DNA from: Chloroflexota bacterium
GTDB lineage: Bacteria; Chloroflexota; Dehalococcoidia; Lucifugimonadales; GCA-2722455
DNA length: 64,000 nt
NCBI GenBank assembly: GCA_002722455.1
Contig: PBMB01000007.1
Span: 62,001-126,000, forward strand
Direction of reading: 5' to 3'
Both the position numbers and the translations under genes were made by a program. Shown one piece after another: positions 16,652 through 26,390 of this stretch (within the stretch, counting starts at the first letter, position 1; every line of letters begins with the position of its first letter). The notes under the pieces are model-generated. The model saw nothing but the letters and a program-made list of their open reading frames with translations, ran no database searches and was not told where the DNA came from.

Positions 16652-16846
16652 TTAAATTTGTTCTGCTGAATCCAAATTATGTAAGTAGGTATTACCTTCT
16701 CCAGGCCCCTCAAGAACTTTAACTTCATGTACATATAAATCAGCTTCTTCTAAATGCTCAGTTATTCCTGTAGTTTCAACCATTAAATTACTAATCGTCT
16801 TAAATTTTAGACCTGAATCAATGCTTTCCGTTTTAGAAAATTCCAT
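16652..16846 (-). CDS. Small hypothetical protein (64 aa)
   Basis: I do not recognise this 64-residue, acidic, soluble protein. It has no cysteine, no membrane segment and no signal peptide. It is supported as a gene by a good GAGAGGGAT ribosome-binding site before ATG and by a discrete place between two longer genes, and no longer ORF competes. VETTGITEHLEEADLYVHEVKVLEGPG reads like a small alpha/beta domain. It faces the cupredoxin gene and is divergent from mnmA. Function unknown. Confidence 0.5.
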   Translation of the reverse strand: MEFSKTESIDSGLKFKTISNLMVETTGITEHLEEADLYVHEVKVLEGPGEGNTYLHNLDSAEQI

Positions 16847-16882
16847 ATATCCCTCTCATTGTTAAATAAAGAATTTTATCTC

Positions 16883-16911
16883 TTGTCAATTATTACATAA
16901 TCACCTATATC
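16883..16911 (+). promoter_or_regulatory. Candidate sigma-70-type promoter of mnmA
   Basis: TTGTCA (16883-16888), a 17-base spacer and TATATC (16906-16911) form a near-consensus -35/-10 pair. It is placed about 80 bases upstream of the mnmA ATG, in the gap shared with the divergent small gene. Confidence 0.45.
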
Positions 16912-16993
16912 GATTCAAGCAAAGTCAAATCAAACACAATGAGTATCAAAACTATAATTTACCATATGCATTACTCTATGATAATCTGTGATC

Positions 16994-18073
16994 ATGTCAA
17001 AATATAAAGGTAAAGTAATAGTAGCAATGAGTGGAGGTGTGGATTCTTCTGTTGCAGCACTAATCCTTAAAAACCAAGGATACGATGTTATCGGAATAAC
17101 CATGCGTCTCTGGAACGAACCAACAGAAACCTCCACAAAATCACTGAAAACATGTTGTGGTATTAGTGATATCGAAGATGCCAGACAAGTCTGTCAAATA
17201 CTCGATATTCCTCATTATGTAATGAATTTTGAAAAAGAATTTAAAAAACACGTTATAGATTATTTCTGTAATTCCTACCTTAACGGGAAAACACCTCATC
17301 CTTGTCTCGCATGTAATGATAAAATTAAATTTGATTTCTTACTACGTCGTGCCATGTTTCTAGATGCAAAATATATTGCTACTGGTCATTATGCTTCAAT
17401 AAAAAATCAAAACAATTCACATAAATTATTCCGAGCAACAGATTTAACAAAAGATCAATCATATGTGCTTTTTACTCTAACTCAAAAAGAACTTTCAAAA
17501 TTATTATTTCCTCTAGGTGATTATACAAAAAAAGAAATTCGACAATTAGCATCTAATGCCAAGTTACCTGTAGCAGATAAACCAGATAGTCAAGAAATTT
17601 GTTTTATTCCAGACCAAGATTATAAAAAGTTTATTACAATGAGGTCTCCTACTTCTCCAGGTAACTTTATTGACAAAAAAGGTAATATTCTTGGAAAACA
17701 TAATGGAATCCATTACTTTACAATCGGTCAAAGAAGAAAATTAGGACTGACAAACAACACCCAAAACCCGCTTTATGTCACCTATATAGACCCCAATACA
17801 AACGAAGTTGTACTGGGTCCAGAATCTGATTTATATAAAAGTACTGTCCATGCTGAAAATTTCAACTTTATTTCAATCAAGCCCCCAAAAGATGAACCTA
17901 TTAGGATTTCAGCAAAAATTCGCTATAAATCATCTGAGTCCCCTGGATACCTTTATACAAAAAAATCATCTGTCTCAATTAAATTTGATCAACCACAAAA
18001 ATCTATTACCCCTGGACAAGCTATAGTCTTCTATAATCAAAATGAAGTAATTGGCGGAGGTATTATTAAATAA
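16994..18073 (+). CDS. mnmA: tRNA-specific 2-thiouridylase
   Basis: Adds sulfur to U34 of tRNA-Lys/Glu/Gln using ATP and persulfide sulfur. The ~359 residues hold the PP-loop VIVAMSGGVDSS (residues 8-19), the catalytic cysteine C107 in the TPHPCLACNDKIKF loop, the second cysteine C203 in SQEICFIP, and the C-terminal beta-barrel with YFTIGQRRKLG. I start at the ATG at 16994 because the GTG two codons earlier only adds MI. The sulfur donor may be the cysteine desulfurase at 42 kb. rnhB follows after 21 bases. Confidence 0.96.
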   Translation: MSKYKGKVIVAMSGGVDSSVAALILKNQGYDVIGITMRLWNEPTETSTKSLKTCCGISDIEDARQVCQILDIPHYVMNFEKEFKKHVIDYFCNSYLNGKTPHPCLACNDKIKFDFLLRRAMFLDAKYIATGHYASIKNQNNSHKLFRATDLTKDQSYVLFTLTQKELSKLLFPLGDYTKKEIRQLASNAKLPVADKPDSQEICFIPDQDYKKFITMRSPTSPGNFIDKKGNILGKHNGIHYFTIGQRRKLGLTNNTQNPLYVTYIDPNTNEVVLGPESDLYKSTVHAENFNFISIKPPKDEPIRISAKIRYKSSESPGYLYTKKSSVSIKFDQPQKSITPGQAIVFYNQNEVIGGGIIK

Positions 18074-18094
18074 CGCCAATTTTTAAATACAATT

Positions 18095-18721
18095 ATGAAA
18101 ACCTCTCCTAAATCTGCAGGATATGATGAAGAAAATATCCTAATTGAATCTGGCTTATCATTAATAGCTGGAATTGATGAAGTTGGTAAAGGAGCACTTG
18201 CAGGTCCTGTAGTTGCAGGTGCTGTCATCTTACCTCCATCACCCCAACAAACTTGGACTAATGGAATCCGAGATAGTAAATTAATGACACCTAATCAAAG
18301 GTTCAGTGCTTTTCAAAAAATTATTAGTCATTCTATTTCCTATAATTACGGAGTTAGTTCATCAATAGAAATTGATCGATTTGGAATATCTCAAGCGACT
18401 TATTTAGCTATGCAAAGAGCACTCAAAGGATTGAATTTACAACCTGATTTTCTACTAATAGATGGATACCGTCTACCAACTTCACCAATTCCTCAAAAAC
18501 ATTTAATCCATGGTGATTCATTATCATTATCTATAGCTTCGGCATCAATAATAGCAAAAGTCATTAGGGATAAAATGATGGAAGATCTTGATATAGCATA
18601 TCCTTTATATGATTTTAAATCCCATAAGGGGTATGGTACTAAAAAACACCTTAGATCTCTCTCATTATATGGAGCATCAACAATACATAGATTATCTTTC
18701 AAGAGAGTTATTCCATTTTAG
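18095..18721 (+). CDS. rnhB: Ribonuclease HII
   Basis: Removes ribonucleotides from RNA-DNA hybrids. The 208 residues include GIDEVGKGALAGPVVAGAV with D28 and E29, DSKLM with D60, LLIDGYRLP with the third aspartate, and SIASASIIAKVIRD with the DYPLYDF-type helix after it. The usual DEVGRG is DEVGKG here, a conservative change at the substrate-contacting position. It follows mnmA closely and is probably co-transcribed. Length is normal. Confidence 0.95.
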   Translation: MKTSPKSAGYDEENILIESGLSLIAGIDEVGKGALAGPVVAGAVILPPSPQQTWTNGIRDSKLMTPNQRFSAFQKIISHSISYNYGVSSSIEIDRFGISQATYLAMQRALKGLNLQPDFLLIDGYRLPTSPIPQKHLIHGDSLSLSIASASIIAKVIRDKMMEDLDIAYPLYDFKSHKGYGTKKHLRSLSLYGASTIHRLSFKRVIPF

Positions 18722-18770
18722 TATATGTATGTAACATTAAGTAATTATATAAACATGTATCTAGTATTAC

Positions 18771-18799
18771 TTGACTCCAATAAAGCACTGTGTTAGCTT
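18771..18799 (+). promoter_or_regulatory. Candidate hppA promoter
   Basis: TTGACT (18771-18776), a 17-base spacer and TAGCTT (18794-18799) stand 46 bases upstream of the hppA ATG. A GAGAGG ribosome-binding site follows before the start. The -35 box is good; the -10 box is weak (3 of 6). Confidence 0.4.
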
Positions 18800-18845
18800 C
18801 AAAATTTGTAGCTTAGTTATTTTTTAATTGAGAGGTTAGTTAATA

Positions 18846-20879
18846 ATGATATATTTAACACTAGTAGCAGGAGCTGTTGGTATTATTTTCGCTGTTATCC
18901 AAACAATGTACATATTAAGACAAGATCCTGGTAATGAGCGAATTCAATTTATTGGAAATGCAATCCGTGATGGTGCAATAGCATTTTTATCAAGAGAGTA
19001 TAGATTTCTTGCTATTTTCGTTGTTGTTGTAACGATTCTTGTTGCATTGTTAATTGATTTTGATATATCCGGCAAAATTGGAACAACTAATGGCGCAATA
19101 CCTGGAACTGCAATATCTTATTTGATAGGTGCAATAGGTTCTGCTCTCGCAGGTTTTGTAGGTATGAATATTGCCGTCCGTGCAAATACACGTACTGCGG
19201 TCAAAGCTGTTCAAGGTCTGCATCCAGCCTTAAGAGTTGCATTCACTAGTGGAACGGTAATGGGAATATCAGTTGTTAGTATTGGTTTAATCGGTGTATC
19301 TATACTTTATATAGTTTTTCAAAACTATACTATTGTTGCCGGGTTTGGTTTTGGTGCTTCTTCCATAGCATTATTTGCTAGAGTTGGTGGCGGAATTTAC
19401 ACAAAAGCAGCTGATGTAGGTGCTGATTTAGTAGGTAAAATAGAACAAGGTATCCCTGAAGATGACCCTCGTAATCCTGCAACCATAGCTGACAACGTTG
19501 GCGATAATGTCGGTGATGTAGCAGGAATGGGAGCAGATTTATTTGAATCATATGTTGGTTCAATTATTGCCACTATGTCTTTAGCAATAGTTGGTGCATC
19601 TGCCTTAGGAATGTCCACAACAATGGACTTTGACCATAAGTTATTCATCCTTCCTCTTCTTATAGCTACATTAGGAATATTTGCATCAATCATTGGTACA
19701 TTTTTAGTCCGTACAAAAGAAAATGCGAGCATGGGAAGATTATTATGGTCATTACGTACTGGTATAATTGCCGCGGGTATAATAGTACTAATTGGTACAG
19801 GTATAATAATTAATTTATTAGGTCTAGATTTTAAATTATTTTGGGTAGTCTTAGTAGGACTAGTTGCTGGACAAATTATCGGTACTTCTTCCGAATATTA
19901 TACTTCATTTGAATTTAAACCAACAAAAAAACTAGCTGAGCAGGCCCAAACAGGTCCTGCTACAATTATCATAGGTGGATTAGGATTAGGTATGCTAAGT
20001 ACCGTTATTCCTGGATTAATAGTTGTTATTGCAATGTGGATTGCAAATTCTATGGCTGATACATATGGAGTTGCATTAGCAGCAGTTGGAATGCTTTCAA
20101 CACTCGGAATTACATTAGCAACTGATGCCTATGGTCCTGTAGCAGATAATGCAGGAGGGATTGCAGAACAAGCAAACATGGACCCAGAAGTTCGCCAGAG
20201 AACAGATGCCCTCGATTCTCTAGGTAATACTACTGCAGCAACAGGAAAAGGGTTTGCTATTGGATCAGCTGTACTAACAGCACTAGCACTAATGGCTGCT
20301 TATTCTACTGTCACAGGTATTAAGTCATTTGACCTCTTAGATATTAAAGTACTCATGGGACTGATTATTGGTGCTATACTTCCATTTTTATTCGCTGCTT
20401 TAACAATGAACGCTGTTGGTTCTGCTGCTATGGACATGGTTCGAGAAGTTAGAAGACAATTTAAAGAAATACCTGGATTAATGGAAGGAACTGGAACTGC
20501 TGATTATGCGAGAGCTGTAGACATAAGCACACAAGGAGCAATGCGACAAATGGTTTTACCTGGGTTATTGGCTATAGTAGCCCCTATTATTATTGGTGCA
20601 CTACTTGGACCCACAGCACTTGGAGGATTGTTATTAGGATCAATTGTATCAGGATTCCTGTTGGCTATTATGATGGCAAATGCAGGTGGAGCATGGGACA
20701 ATGCAAAAAAATATATCGAAGCTGGCAAATTGGGAGGTAAAGGTTCTGACTCTCATGCTGCAGCAGTAGTTGGAGATACAGTTGGAGATCCTTTTAAAGA
20801 TACTTCGGGCCCAGCACTAAACATTTTAATTAAACTCATGTCTATGGTGGCATTAGTCTTTGCTCCACTATTTTTGTAA
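18846..20879 (+). CDS. hppA: Membrane-bound ion-translocating pyrophosphatase (K+-dependent class)
   Basis: A 677-residue pump that splits pyrophosphate and exports H+ or Na+. It has about 16 membrane helices, the pyrophosphate-binding [12 protein letters not shown] segment (residues 189-200), [22 protein letters not shown] (206-227) and the C-terminal [18 protein letters not shown]. The [10 protein letters not shown] motif (460-469) has alanine where K+-independent pumps have lysine, which marks the K+-dependent class. The DLFES motif places a glutamate (E234) at the gate position found in Na+-pumping members. The gene stands alone between rnhB and glyS. Confidence 0.96.
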   Translation: MIYLTLVAGAVGIIFAVIQTMYILRQDPGNERIQFIGNAIRDGAIAFLSREYRFLAIFVVVVTILVALLIDFDISGKIGTTNGAIPGTAISYLIGAIGSALAGFVGMNIAVRANTRTAVKAVQGLHPALRVAFTSGTVMGISVVSIGLIGVSILYIVFQNYTIVAGFGFGASSIALFARVGGGIYTKAADVGADLVGKIEQGIPEDDPRNPATIADNVGDNVGDVAGMGADLFESYVGSIIATMSLAIVGASALGMSTTMDFDHKLFILPLLIATLGIFASIIGTFLVRTKENASMGRLLWSLRTGIIAAGIIVLIGTGIIINLLGLDFKLFWVVLVGLVAGQIIGTSSEYYTSFEFKPTKKLAEQAQTGPATIIIGGLGLGMLSTVIPGLIVVIAMWIANSMADTYGVALAAVGMLSTLGITLATDAYGPVADNAGGIAEQANMDPEVRQRTDALDSLGNTTAATGKGFAIGSAVLTALALMAAYSTVTGIKSFDLLDIKVLMGLIIGAILPFLFAALTMNAVGSAAMDMVREVRRQFKEIPGLMEGTGTADYARAVDISTQGAMRQMVLPGLLAIVAPIIIGALLGPTALGGLLLGSIVSGFLLAIMMANAGGAWDNAKKYIEAGKLGGKGSDSHAAAVVGDTVGDPFKDTSGPALNILIKLMSMVALVFAPLFL

Positions 20880-20939
20880 AACCAGAATATGATTAAACTT
20901 TTATAAATTACTACATGAAAGGGAAAATGTGTAGATACT

Positions 20940-22277
20940 ATGTCTGATTCACTATCAATAGATCTTGCTACCATCACCTCTTTATGTAAAAGGCGTGGAT
21001 TCATTTTTCAAAGTAGTGAAATCTATGGTGGAATAGAAAGTATATGGGATTATGGTCCACTAGGTGTTGAACTAAAAAATAATATCCGCCAACATTGGTG
21101 GAATCATATAGTATGGAAACGTTCCGACATGGTTGGATTAGATTCATCAATTATTATGCATCCTAATACTTGGGAAACCAGTGGCCATATTTCAAATTTC
21201 AATGACCCTCTGATTGAATGTTCATCTTGTAATAAACGTTGGAGAAATGATGAATTAGAAAAACCAATTTGTCCTTCCTGTAATAATCAACTTGATGAAC
21301 CTAAAATGTTTAACTTAATGTTTAAAACACAAATGGGACCAATTACTGAAACATCTAGTGAGATATATTTGCGCCCAGAAACTGCTCAAGGGATTTTTGT
21401 AAATTTTGATAATGTATTAAAGTCTTCACGTAAAAAAATACCATTTGGAATTGCACAAGCTGGTAAAGCTTTTAGAAATGAAATAACAACTCGCAATTTT
21501 ATATTCCGAACACGGGAATTTGAAATAATGGAATTAGAATACTTTGTAAACCCATCCGATGCAGAAGAATGGTTCAATTATTGGAACACTGAATCCCTCA
21601 AATGGATACAATCATTAGGAATTGACGAATCTAATTTGCGTATTCGGCAACATCAGGACTCTGAACTTGCTCATTACTCAAAAGCAACCTCAGATATTGA
21701 ATATAAGTTTCCATGGGGATGGGGCGAAGTTGCAGGCATTGCTAATCGTACAGATTATGACCTGAAATCACATTCAGCTGCTACAAATTCTAACCTTTCT
21801 TACTTTAATGAATCTGAAAAAACTCATATCACACCTTATGTAATTGAACCTACATTCGGTTTAGATAGGATTATATTTATGTTATTAGTTGACGCATATA
21901 CTTCAGAAGAAGTCTCTACATCAACTAATAAAATTGAGCAAAGAGTTTTACTAAAACTTAATCCTATTATCACACCCATTAAAATAGCTATACTTCCTTT
22001 AAGTAAAAAAGAAAGCCTTATAGAAATTGCACAAGGAATTTATAATGATCTAGTATCATCCAATACTATAGTAGGCAGAATAGAATATGATGACACTCAA
22101 AGTATTGGAAAAAGATATAGACGCCAAGACGAAATTGGTACTCCTCTTTGTATAACTGTAGATTTCCAATCCCTAGAAGATCAAACTGTTACTATTCGTA
22201 CAAGAGATTCAATGGATCAAATACGCTCTCCAATAAATTCTCTAGTTACTAATATCCAGGGAAAACTCACTATTTAA
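20940..22277 (+). CDS. glyS: Glycine-tRNA ligase, single-chain type
   Basis: A 445-residue class II synthetase of the dimeric alpha2 type that charges tRNA-Gly. It shows [20 protein letters not shown] near the start and a zinc-ribbon-like CSSCNKRW...CPSCNNQ insert (about residues 93-119). The class II motifs follow: [18 protein letters not shown]...[14 protein letters not shown] and [15 protein letters not shown]-terminal anticodon-binding domain ([22 protein letters not shown] onward) ends the protein. It is upstream of the nuclease gene and separated by about 105 bases. Confidence 0.96.
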   Translation: MSDSLSIDLATITSLCKRRGFIFQSSEIYGGIESIWDYGPLGVELKNNIRQHWWNHIVWKRSDMVGLDSSIIMHPNTWETSGHISNFNDPLIECSSCNKRWRNDELEKPICPSCNNQLDEPKMFNLMFKTQMGPITETSSEIYLRPETAQGIFVNFDNVLKSSRKKIPFGIAQAGKAFRNEITTRNFIFRTREFEIMELEYFVNPSDAEEWFNYWNTESLKWIQSLGIDESNLRIRQHQDSELAHYSKATSDIEYKFPWGWGEVAGIANRTDYDLKSHSAATNSNLSYFNESEKTHITPYVIEPTFGLDRIIFMLLVDAYTSEEVSTSTNKIEQRVLLKLNPIITPIKIAILPLSKKESLIEIAQGIYNDLVSSNTIVGRIEYDDTQSIGKRYRRQDEIGTPLCITVDFQSLEDQTVTIRTRDSMDQIRSPINSLVTNIQGKLTI

Positions 22278-22382
22278 TTCTCATCTTATCAATATTTGAT
22301 CCTATTAAGATTATTTGAATATCATTTATTTGACGAAATACTATATACTACCAATAGTAATTAATAGCTTTATAACTTCATA

Positions 22383-23624
22383 ATGCGTATAGTACACTTT
22401 AGCGATGTCCATATTGGAGTTGAAAACTACAGTCGTATCGATCCAAAAACAGGATTTTCTACACGTCTGCTTGATTTTTTAAACTCTTTCGACCAAGTGA
22501 TTGATTATTCAATTAACACTAATGTTGATCTAGTTGTTTTTTGCGGTGATGCATACAAAAATCGTGACCCATCTCAAACACATCAAAGAGAATTCGCTAA
22601 AAGAATTGCACTTTTATCAAATAAAGGAATCCCTACAGTGCTGATTGTAGGAAACCATGACGTACCCCTAGTAGCTAATAAAGCGTCTGCTTTAGATATT
22701 TATAGTACCTTAGATATCCCTAATATATATATAGGGAATACACTAAAAACACACCTGATCACTACACCTGCTGGTCCAATTCAAATACTTGCCCTACCCT
22801 GGATTCGACGTAGTAATTATCTAGCAAAAAATGATAAAGCACCTCTGACTCCAGAAGAAATCAACTTTGCAATTCAAGAAAGCTTAACAAGAGCGATACA
22901 AAATGAAGTAAAACTACTTGATAAATCCATCCCTACTATACTTGCTGGGCACATTACTATTGGTGAAGCTAAAACAAGTTCAGAAATATCCATGATGTTA
23001 GGAAGTGATTATCTTCTTTTGAAAAGCCAAATTGCCCTACCTGATTTTGACTATGTAGCACTAGGACATATACATCGTCACCAAATCCTGGAAGAATCTC
23101 CTCCAGTTGTTTATTCAGGTAGCCTTGAAAGAATTGATTTCGGTGAAGAAAATGATAAAAAAGGATTTTGTCTTGTAACAATTGATCCTTCACAAAAACA
23201 AGGTAAAAGAATTAAATCATTAGAATTTAAAAATGTTAATGCCCGCAAATTTCTTACAATACCAATTACTATTAGTGAAACATCTTCTAATCCTATTGAA
23301 GACATCCTATCTAATGTCCTTAATTTTACAACTGAAGACTCAATTGTTCGTATCAAAATCAAGGCCCCCCAAAAATTCAGTGGATTATTAACCGAAAATT
23401 TAATTCGTAAGTCTATTACAAATATATACTATTTAGCTCAGATTTCAATTGAATATACACATGAAAAATTAATCCACAAAGAAACTAATGAAACATCTTC
23501 CAATGACCCTATAGGATTATTAAAGGTGTTTTTAAAAAACCAAGATACCGATCCACAAAAAACACAAACACTTATTGATCGTGCTAACCAGATATTTGAT
23601 GAAATTAATCCAAATGAAATTTAA
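22383..23624 (+). CDS. SbcD/Mre11-like DNA repair exonuclease
   Basis: A 413-residue calcineurin-like phosphoesterase. All metal motifs of the Mre11/SbcD family are visible in order: HFSDVHIG (about residues 5-12), VVFCGDAYKNRDPSQTH, IVGNHD, LAGHITIG and ALGHIHRHQ. A C-terminal capping region follows. It should process DNA ends, normally with an SbcC/Rad50 ATPase, but no such gene is adjacent in the window. Its last 11 bases overlap the start of the TlpA-like gene, indicating coupling. Confidence 0.9.
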   Translation: MRIVHFSDVHIGVENYSRIDPKTGFSTRLLDFLNSFDQVIDYSINTNVDLVVFCGDAYKNRDPSQTHQREFAKRIALLSNKGIPTVLIVGNHDVPLVANKASALDIYSTLDIPNIYIGNTLKTHLITTPAGPIQILALPWIRRSNYLAKNDKAPLTPEEINFAIQESLTRAIQNEVKLLDKSIPTILAGHITIGEAKTSSEISMMLGSDYLLLKSQIALPDFDYVALGHIHRHQILEESPPVVYSGSLERIDFGEENDKKGFCLVTIDPSQKQGKRIKSLEFKNVNARKFLTIPITISETSSNPIEDILSNVLNFTTEDSIVRIKIKAPQKFSGLLTENLIRKSITNIYYLAQISIEYTHEKLIHKETNETSSNDPIGLLKVFLKNQDTDPQKTQTLIDRANQIFDEINPNEI

Positions 23625-24111
23625 ATTCAATATTTTTTTTATAATCATAACTATTATTTGTTTTGCTTGTAACATTGAATCGACCAATCAACCAATTCAA
23701 AAAAAAATACCTACATTCAGTATTAATTCATTAGATAAAACCACTAAGATATCTATTGACCAATATAAAAATACTCCTATTGTATTAAATTTTTGGTACC
23801 CCTCCTGCCCACCATGTAAAATAGAAATCTCTTATCTTCAACAATTATATGAAGAACTCGATGGCTCTGTTCAATTTATTGGAGTTCAGCAAATTGGTAT
23901 AGATTCTCCCCAAGATGGTTTAATATTTATCGAAAAGAATGGAATCACCTACCCAATAGGTATAGGTACCAGTGAAACATTACTTGACTATAAAATAAGT
24001 TCTTATCCCACTACTATTTTTATAGACAAAAATCATAGAATTAAATATAGACATGAAGGACCTTTAAGTCTAAGAAGTTTACGCACTAAAATTAATCAAC
24101 TAATTAATTAG
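23614..24111 (+). CDS. TlpA/ResA-like thiol-disulfide oxidoreductase lipoprotein
   Basis: A 165-residue exported thioredoxin-fold protein. An N-terminal hydrophobic segment ends in a probable lipobox (CFAC). The redox motif CPPC lies in NFWYPSCPPCKIE, followed by a cis-proline strand SSYPTTIFIDKNHRI. It probably reduces disulfides of secreted or cytochrome-maturation proteins outside the cytoplasm. I use the ATG at 23614, inside the 3' end of the SbcD-like gene, because the upstream extension is charged and would spoil the signal peptide. Confidence 0.82.
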   Translation: MKFKFNIFFIIITIICFACNIESTNQPIQKKIPTFSINSLDKTTKISIDQYKNTPIVLNFWYPSCPPCKIEISYLQQLYEELDGSVQFIGVQQIGIDSPQDGLIFIEKNGITYPIGIGTSETLLDYKISSYPTTIFIDKNHRIKYRHEGPLSLRSLRTKINQLIN

Positions 24112-24131
24112 AAAGCAAATTATATAGAATT

Positions 24132-24599
24132 ATGATCAATATAGGTGACACATTAATACTTACAATGCTTTTTTTGCATCTTTTATCTGCTTCTGTTTGG
24201 TTAGGTAATATAACTTGCATCACAATTATACTTAATATAAAACACTTAAAACTATCAAAATCTACAACAACAAATATCTTAGACATTTTAAATAATATAT
24301 CTGATATAACTACTACCACATTAATCTTAACAGGTGTAATTCTTAGTATTAAACGTCTTTCATTGGGTGTAATAAATAACTATTATTTAACTATACTAAT
24401 CGTTAAAGTAATAATTGCATTAACTATATTTATTTATACTTGGGCAAAGAGAGAGAAAATTAAATCATCTATCAATACAATTGATGTACAAACTAAAACA
24501 AAAACATCGAAATATTACATCATACTATTTATTGGAATGGTTTTGTTTTTTCTATCAGAATTATTAAGATATTATTATGAAAAACAAATCACATCTTAA
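24132..24599 (+). CDS. CopD-like four-helix membrane protein
   Basis: A 155-residue membrane protein with four hydrophobic helices. The first contains MLFLHLLSASVWLGNIT, whose H and W positions resemble CopD/DUF2269-type proteins that may bind heme or copper. The last helix ends in YYIILFIGMVLFFLSELLRYY. It lies 20 bases after the TlpA-like lipoprotein, so it may take part in electron transfer or metal handling with it. No stronger assignment is possible from sequence. Confidence 0.55.
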   Translation: MINIGDTLILTMLFLHLLSASVWLGNITCITIILNIKHLKLSKSTTTNILDILNNISDITTTTLILTGVILSIKRLSLGVINNYYLTILIVKVIIALTIFIYTWAKREKIKSSINTIDVQTKTKTSKYYIILFIGMVLFFLSELLRYYYEKQITS

Positions 24600-24651
24600 T
24601 AATTGCATTACTAAAAAAGTACCATGCCAAAAATATATATGAGGTAATTAT

Positions 24652-24837
24652 ATGGATAAATCCCTAATGAAAATATTAGTATGCCCAATTTGCAAAGGCA
24701 AGTTAGATCTTAACATCATCGAATACCAAAAGGATGCCATAATATCAGGCGAATTAGTTTGTAAAAAATGTAAAGAATTATTCCCTATCAAAAATGGTGT
24801 CCCCCATCTTTTACCCAAAAATCTTCAATTTGAATAA
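24652..24837 (+). CDS. Trm112-family (YcaR-like) zinc-ribbon protein
   Basis: A 61-residue protein with two CxxC pairs: CPIC near residue 12 and CKKC near residue 42. The closing ELFPIKNGVPHLLP is the signature of the Trm112/UPF0434 family. In eukaryotes and archaea Trm112 activates several methyltransferases; bacterial members are less well understood. A GAGG site precedes the ATG. It is the last plus-strand gene before the convergent folate genes. Confidence 0.88.
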   Translation: MDKSLMKILVCPICKGKLDLNIIEYQKDAIISGELVCKKCKELFPIKNGVPHLLPKNLQFE

Positions 24838-24854
24838 ACCCGACACTCACTACA

Positions 24855-25352
24855 TTAAGTATATACTCTTTTATCAACACGTATTTTATCAACTCTCGAT
24901 TGTTTAAATAACTTAGATATTTCTAACACCGATTTCTTTAAAGTAGGATGTATAAAGTTGGGTGCAACTTCTAATAATGGTTCAAGTACAAATATCCTAC
25001 TATCTAAATTGGGATGAGGAATAACTAATCCTGGCACACTTAATTGAAGAGATTCATAAAATAATATATCTATATCTATTGTACGTGGTCCATTAATAAA
25101 TGGACGTTTAAATCCTATTGTATTCTCTATTTCTTTGATTTTTAATAATAACTCAAATGGATTATATTGAGTCATTCCACGACAAACAATATTACAAAAC
25201 CAAGGCTGATTTGAAAAACCTTCCGGAGCTGTATAGTAGAATGAAGAAATTGTATCAATTTTGCAAAACGAAGATAGATTACAGATTGCTTTTTTAATCC
25301 AAAATTCTTTCTTAATTATATTAGATCCTAAAGACAAAAATATTTCACTCAT
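24855..25352 (-). CDS. folK: 2-amino-4-hydroxy-6-hydroxymethyldihydropteridine pyrophosphokinase
   Basis: Transfers pyrophosphate from ATP to 6-hydroxymethyldihydropterin in folate synthesis. The 165 residues start with SEIFLSLGSNI, then SSFYYTAPEGFSNQPWFCNIVCRG. The diagnostic RPFINGPRTIDIDILFYE and PHPNLDSRIFVLEPLLEVAP follow, with the acidic Mg2+-binding residues in DIDI. It follows folP by 6 bases on the same strand, the usual pathway pairing. Confidence 0.94.
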   Translation of the reverse strand: MSEIFLSLGSNIIKKEFWIKKAICNLSSFCKIDTISSFYYTAPEGFSNQPWFCNIVCRGMTQYNPFELLLKIKEIENTIGFKRPFINGPRTIDIDILFYESLQLSVPGLVIPHPNLDSRIFVLEPLLEVAPNFIHPTLKKSVLEISKLFKQSRVDKIRVDKRVYT

Positions 25353-25358
25353 TATGAT

Positions 25359-26213
25359 CTATATACCTCTAACAATTCTATCAGAGACCTTAGCAACACG
25401 AACAATTTCTTCAACATCATGTACTCTTACTATATCAACGCCATTTGATATCCCCAAAGCAACAGTTGCAGCAGTGCCTTCTACTCTTCTATCTACTGAA
25501 AGGTCAAGTATTTGACCAATAAAAGATTTTCTAGAAGTACCTAATAAAATAGGAAACCGTAACTCTTTGAGTTCTTTTAGTCGTTGTAAAACTTCAATGT
25601 TATGGTGAAATTGCTTACCAAAACCTATACCTGGATCAATTATAATGTTATCTCTTTCAACACCTTTAGATATTATATTTTCTGTCACATGATTCAGATA
25701 ACCTACTACTTCACTCATCAAATCACCGGAGTAGCAAGCTTTTTCCTTGTTATGCATTATAACAACTGGACATTGTTTCTGAACTATAACATTCACCATA
25801 TCTATGTCCTTTTGTAAGCCCCAAACATCGTTCACCATATGCACACCAGCATCTAATGCACTTTGTGCAACTTTTGCTTTTGACGTATCAATACTAATGG
25901 GTATAGTAATAACTTTTATTAATTCCTCGATTATAGGCATAACTCTATCAACTTCTTCTGTCCAACTGATATCACGAACTTTAGAATATATTGTAGAGGG
26001 GCGGGTAGATTCACCTCCAATATCGATGATATCTGCCCCTGTATTCTCAAAGGAGATAGCTTTTTTCACCATAGCATCTATGTCATTCACTAAGCCATCA
26101 CCAGAAAAGGAATCTGGTGTAACATTAATTACTCCCATGATATAAGTTTTGCTTCCCCATTTGAATTCTGAATCACCTATTTTCAAATTTTCAAAACCTC
26201 CATTAATATACAT
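25359..26213 (-). CDS. folP: Dihydropteroate synthase
   Basis: Condenses hydroxymethyldihydropterin pyrophosphate with p-aminobenzoate. The 284-residue TIM barrel has MGVINVTPDSFSGDG near residue 26, GADIIDIGGESTRPS, ISIDTSKAKVAQSAL, NDVWGL, VIMHN, DPGIGFGKQFHHNIEVL and GTSRKSFIG, all sulfonamide-target motifs. It is divergent from the carboxyltransferase operon. A promoter should lie in the 177-base gap, where several TTGA/TCAA dyads occur. Confidence 0.95.
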   Translation of the reverse strand: MYINGGFENLKIGDSEFKWGSKTYIMGVINVTPDSFSGDGLVNDIDAMVKKAISFENTGADIIDIGGESTRPSTIYSKVRDISWTEEVDRVMPIIEELIKVITIPISIDTSKAKVAQSALDAGVHMVNDVWGLQKDIDMVNVIVQKQCPVVIMHNKEKACYSGDLMSEVVGYLNHVTENIISKGVERDNIIIDPGIGFGKQFHHNIEVLQRLKELKELRFPILLGTSRKSFIGQILDLSVDRRVEGTAATVALGISNGVDIVRVHDVEEIVRVAKVSDRIVRGI

Positions 26214-26253
26214 TCATATATAATACCTAATATACGTTGTTATATAGTAATAC

Positions 26254-26336
26254 TTGATTTTAAACCAATCAAATAACCAAATATTGAAATAAATTTAAAT
26301 TTCAACTTAAAATTAATCTAAAACAAACTTGATCAA
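26254..26336. promoter_or_regulatory. Cluster of three TTGA...TCAA dyads between divergent folP and carboxyltransferase genes
   Basis: Three inverted repeats with TTGA half-sites occur in 83 bases: TTGATT/AATCAA (26254-26259, 26267-26272), TTGAAAT/ATTTCAA (26284-26290, 26299-26305) and the palindrome TTGATCAA (26329-26336). They lie 55-137 bases before the carboxyltransferase ATG. Their spacers differ (7, 8 and 0 bases), so they are not one uniform operator. Confidence 0.35.
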
Positions 26337-26390
26337 TCATAAAGTAATTTGTTAATTTAAAATAACTATAATTATATTCAGAAAAATCAT

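Noticed and set aside
19378-19732. Antisense ORFs opposite hppA (and the similar ones opposite aroA, oadA, clpC and other long genes)
   Set aside because: They mirror conserved protein-coding frames, have no recognisable domains and lack ribosome-binding sites.
23575-23613. Upstream start for the TlpA-like lipoprotein
   Set aside because: It would add 13 mostly polar residues before the signal sequence and increase overlap with the nuclease gene; the ATG at 23614 gives a normal lipoprotein signal.
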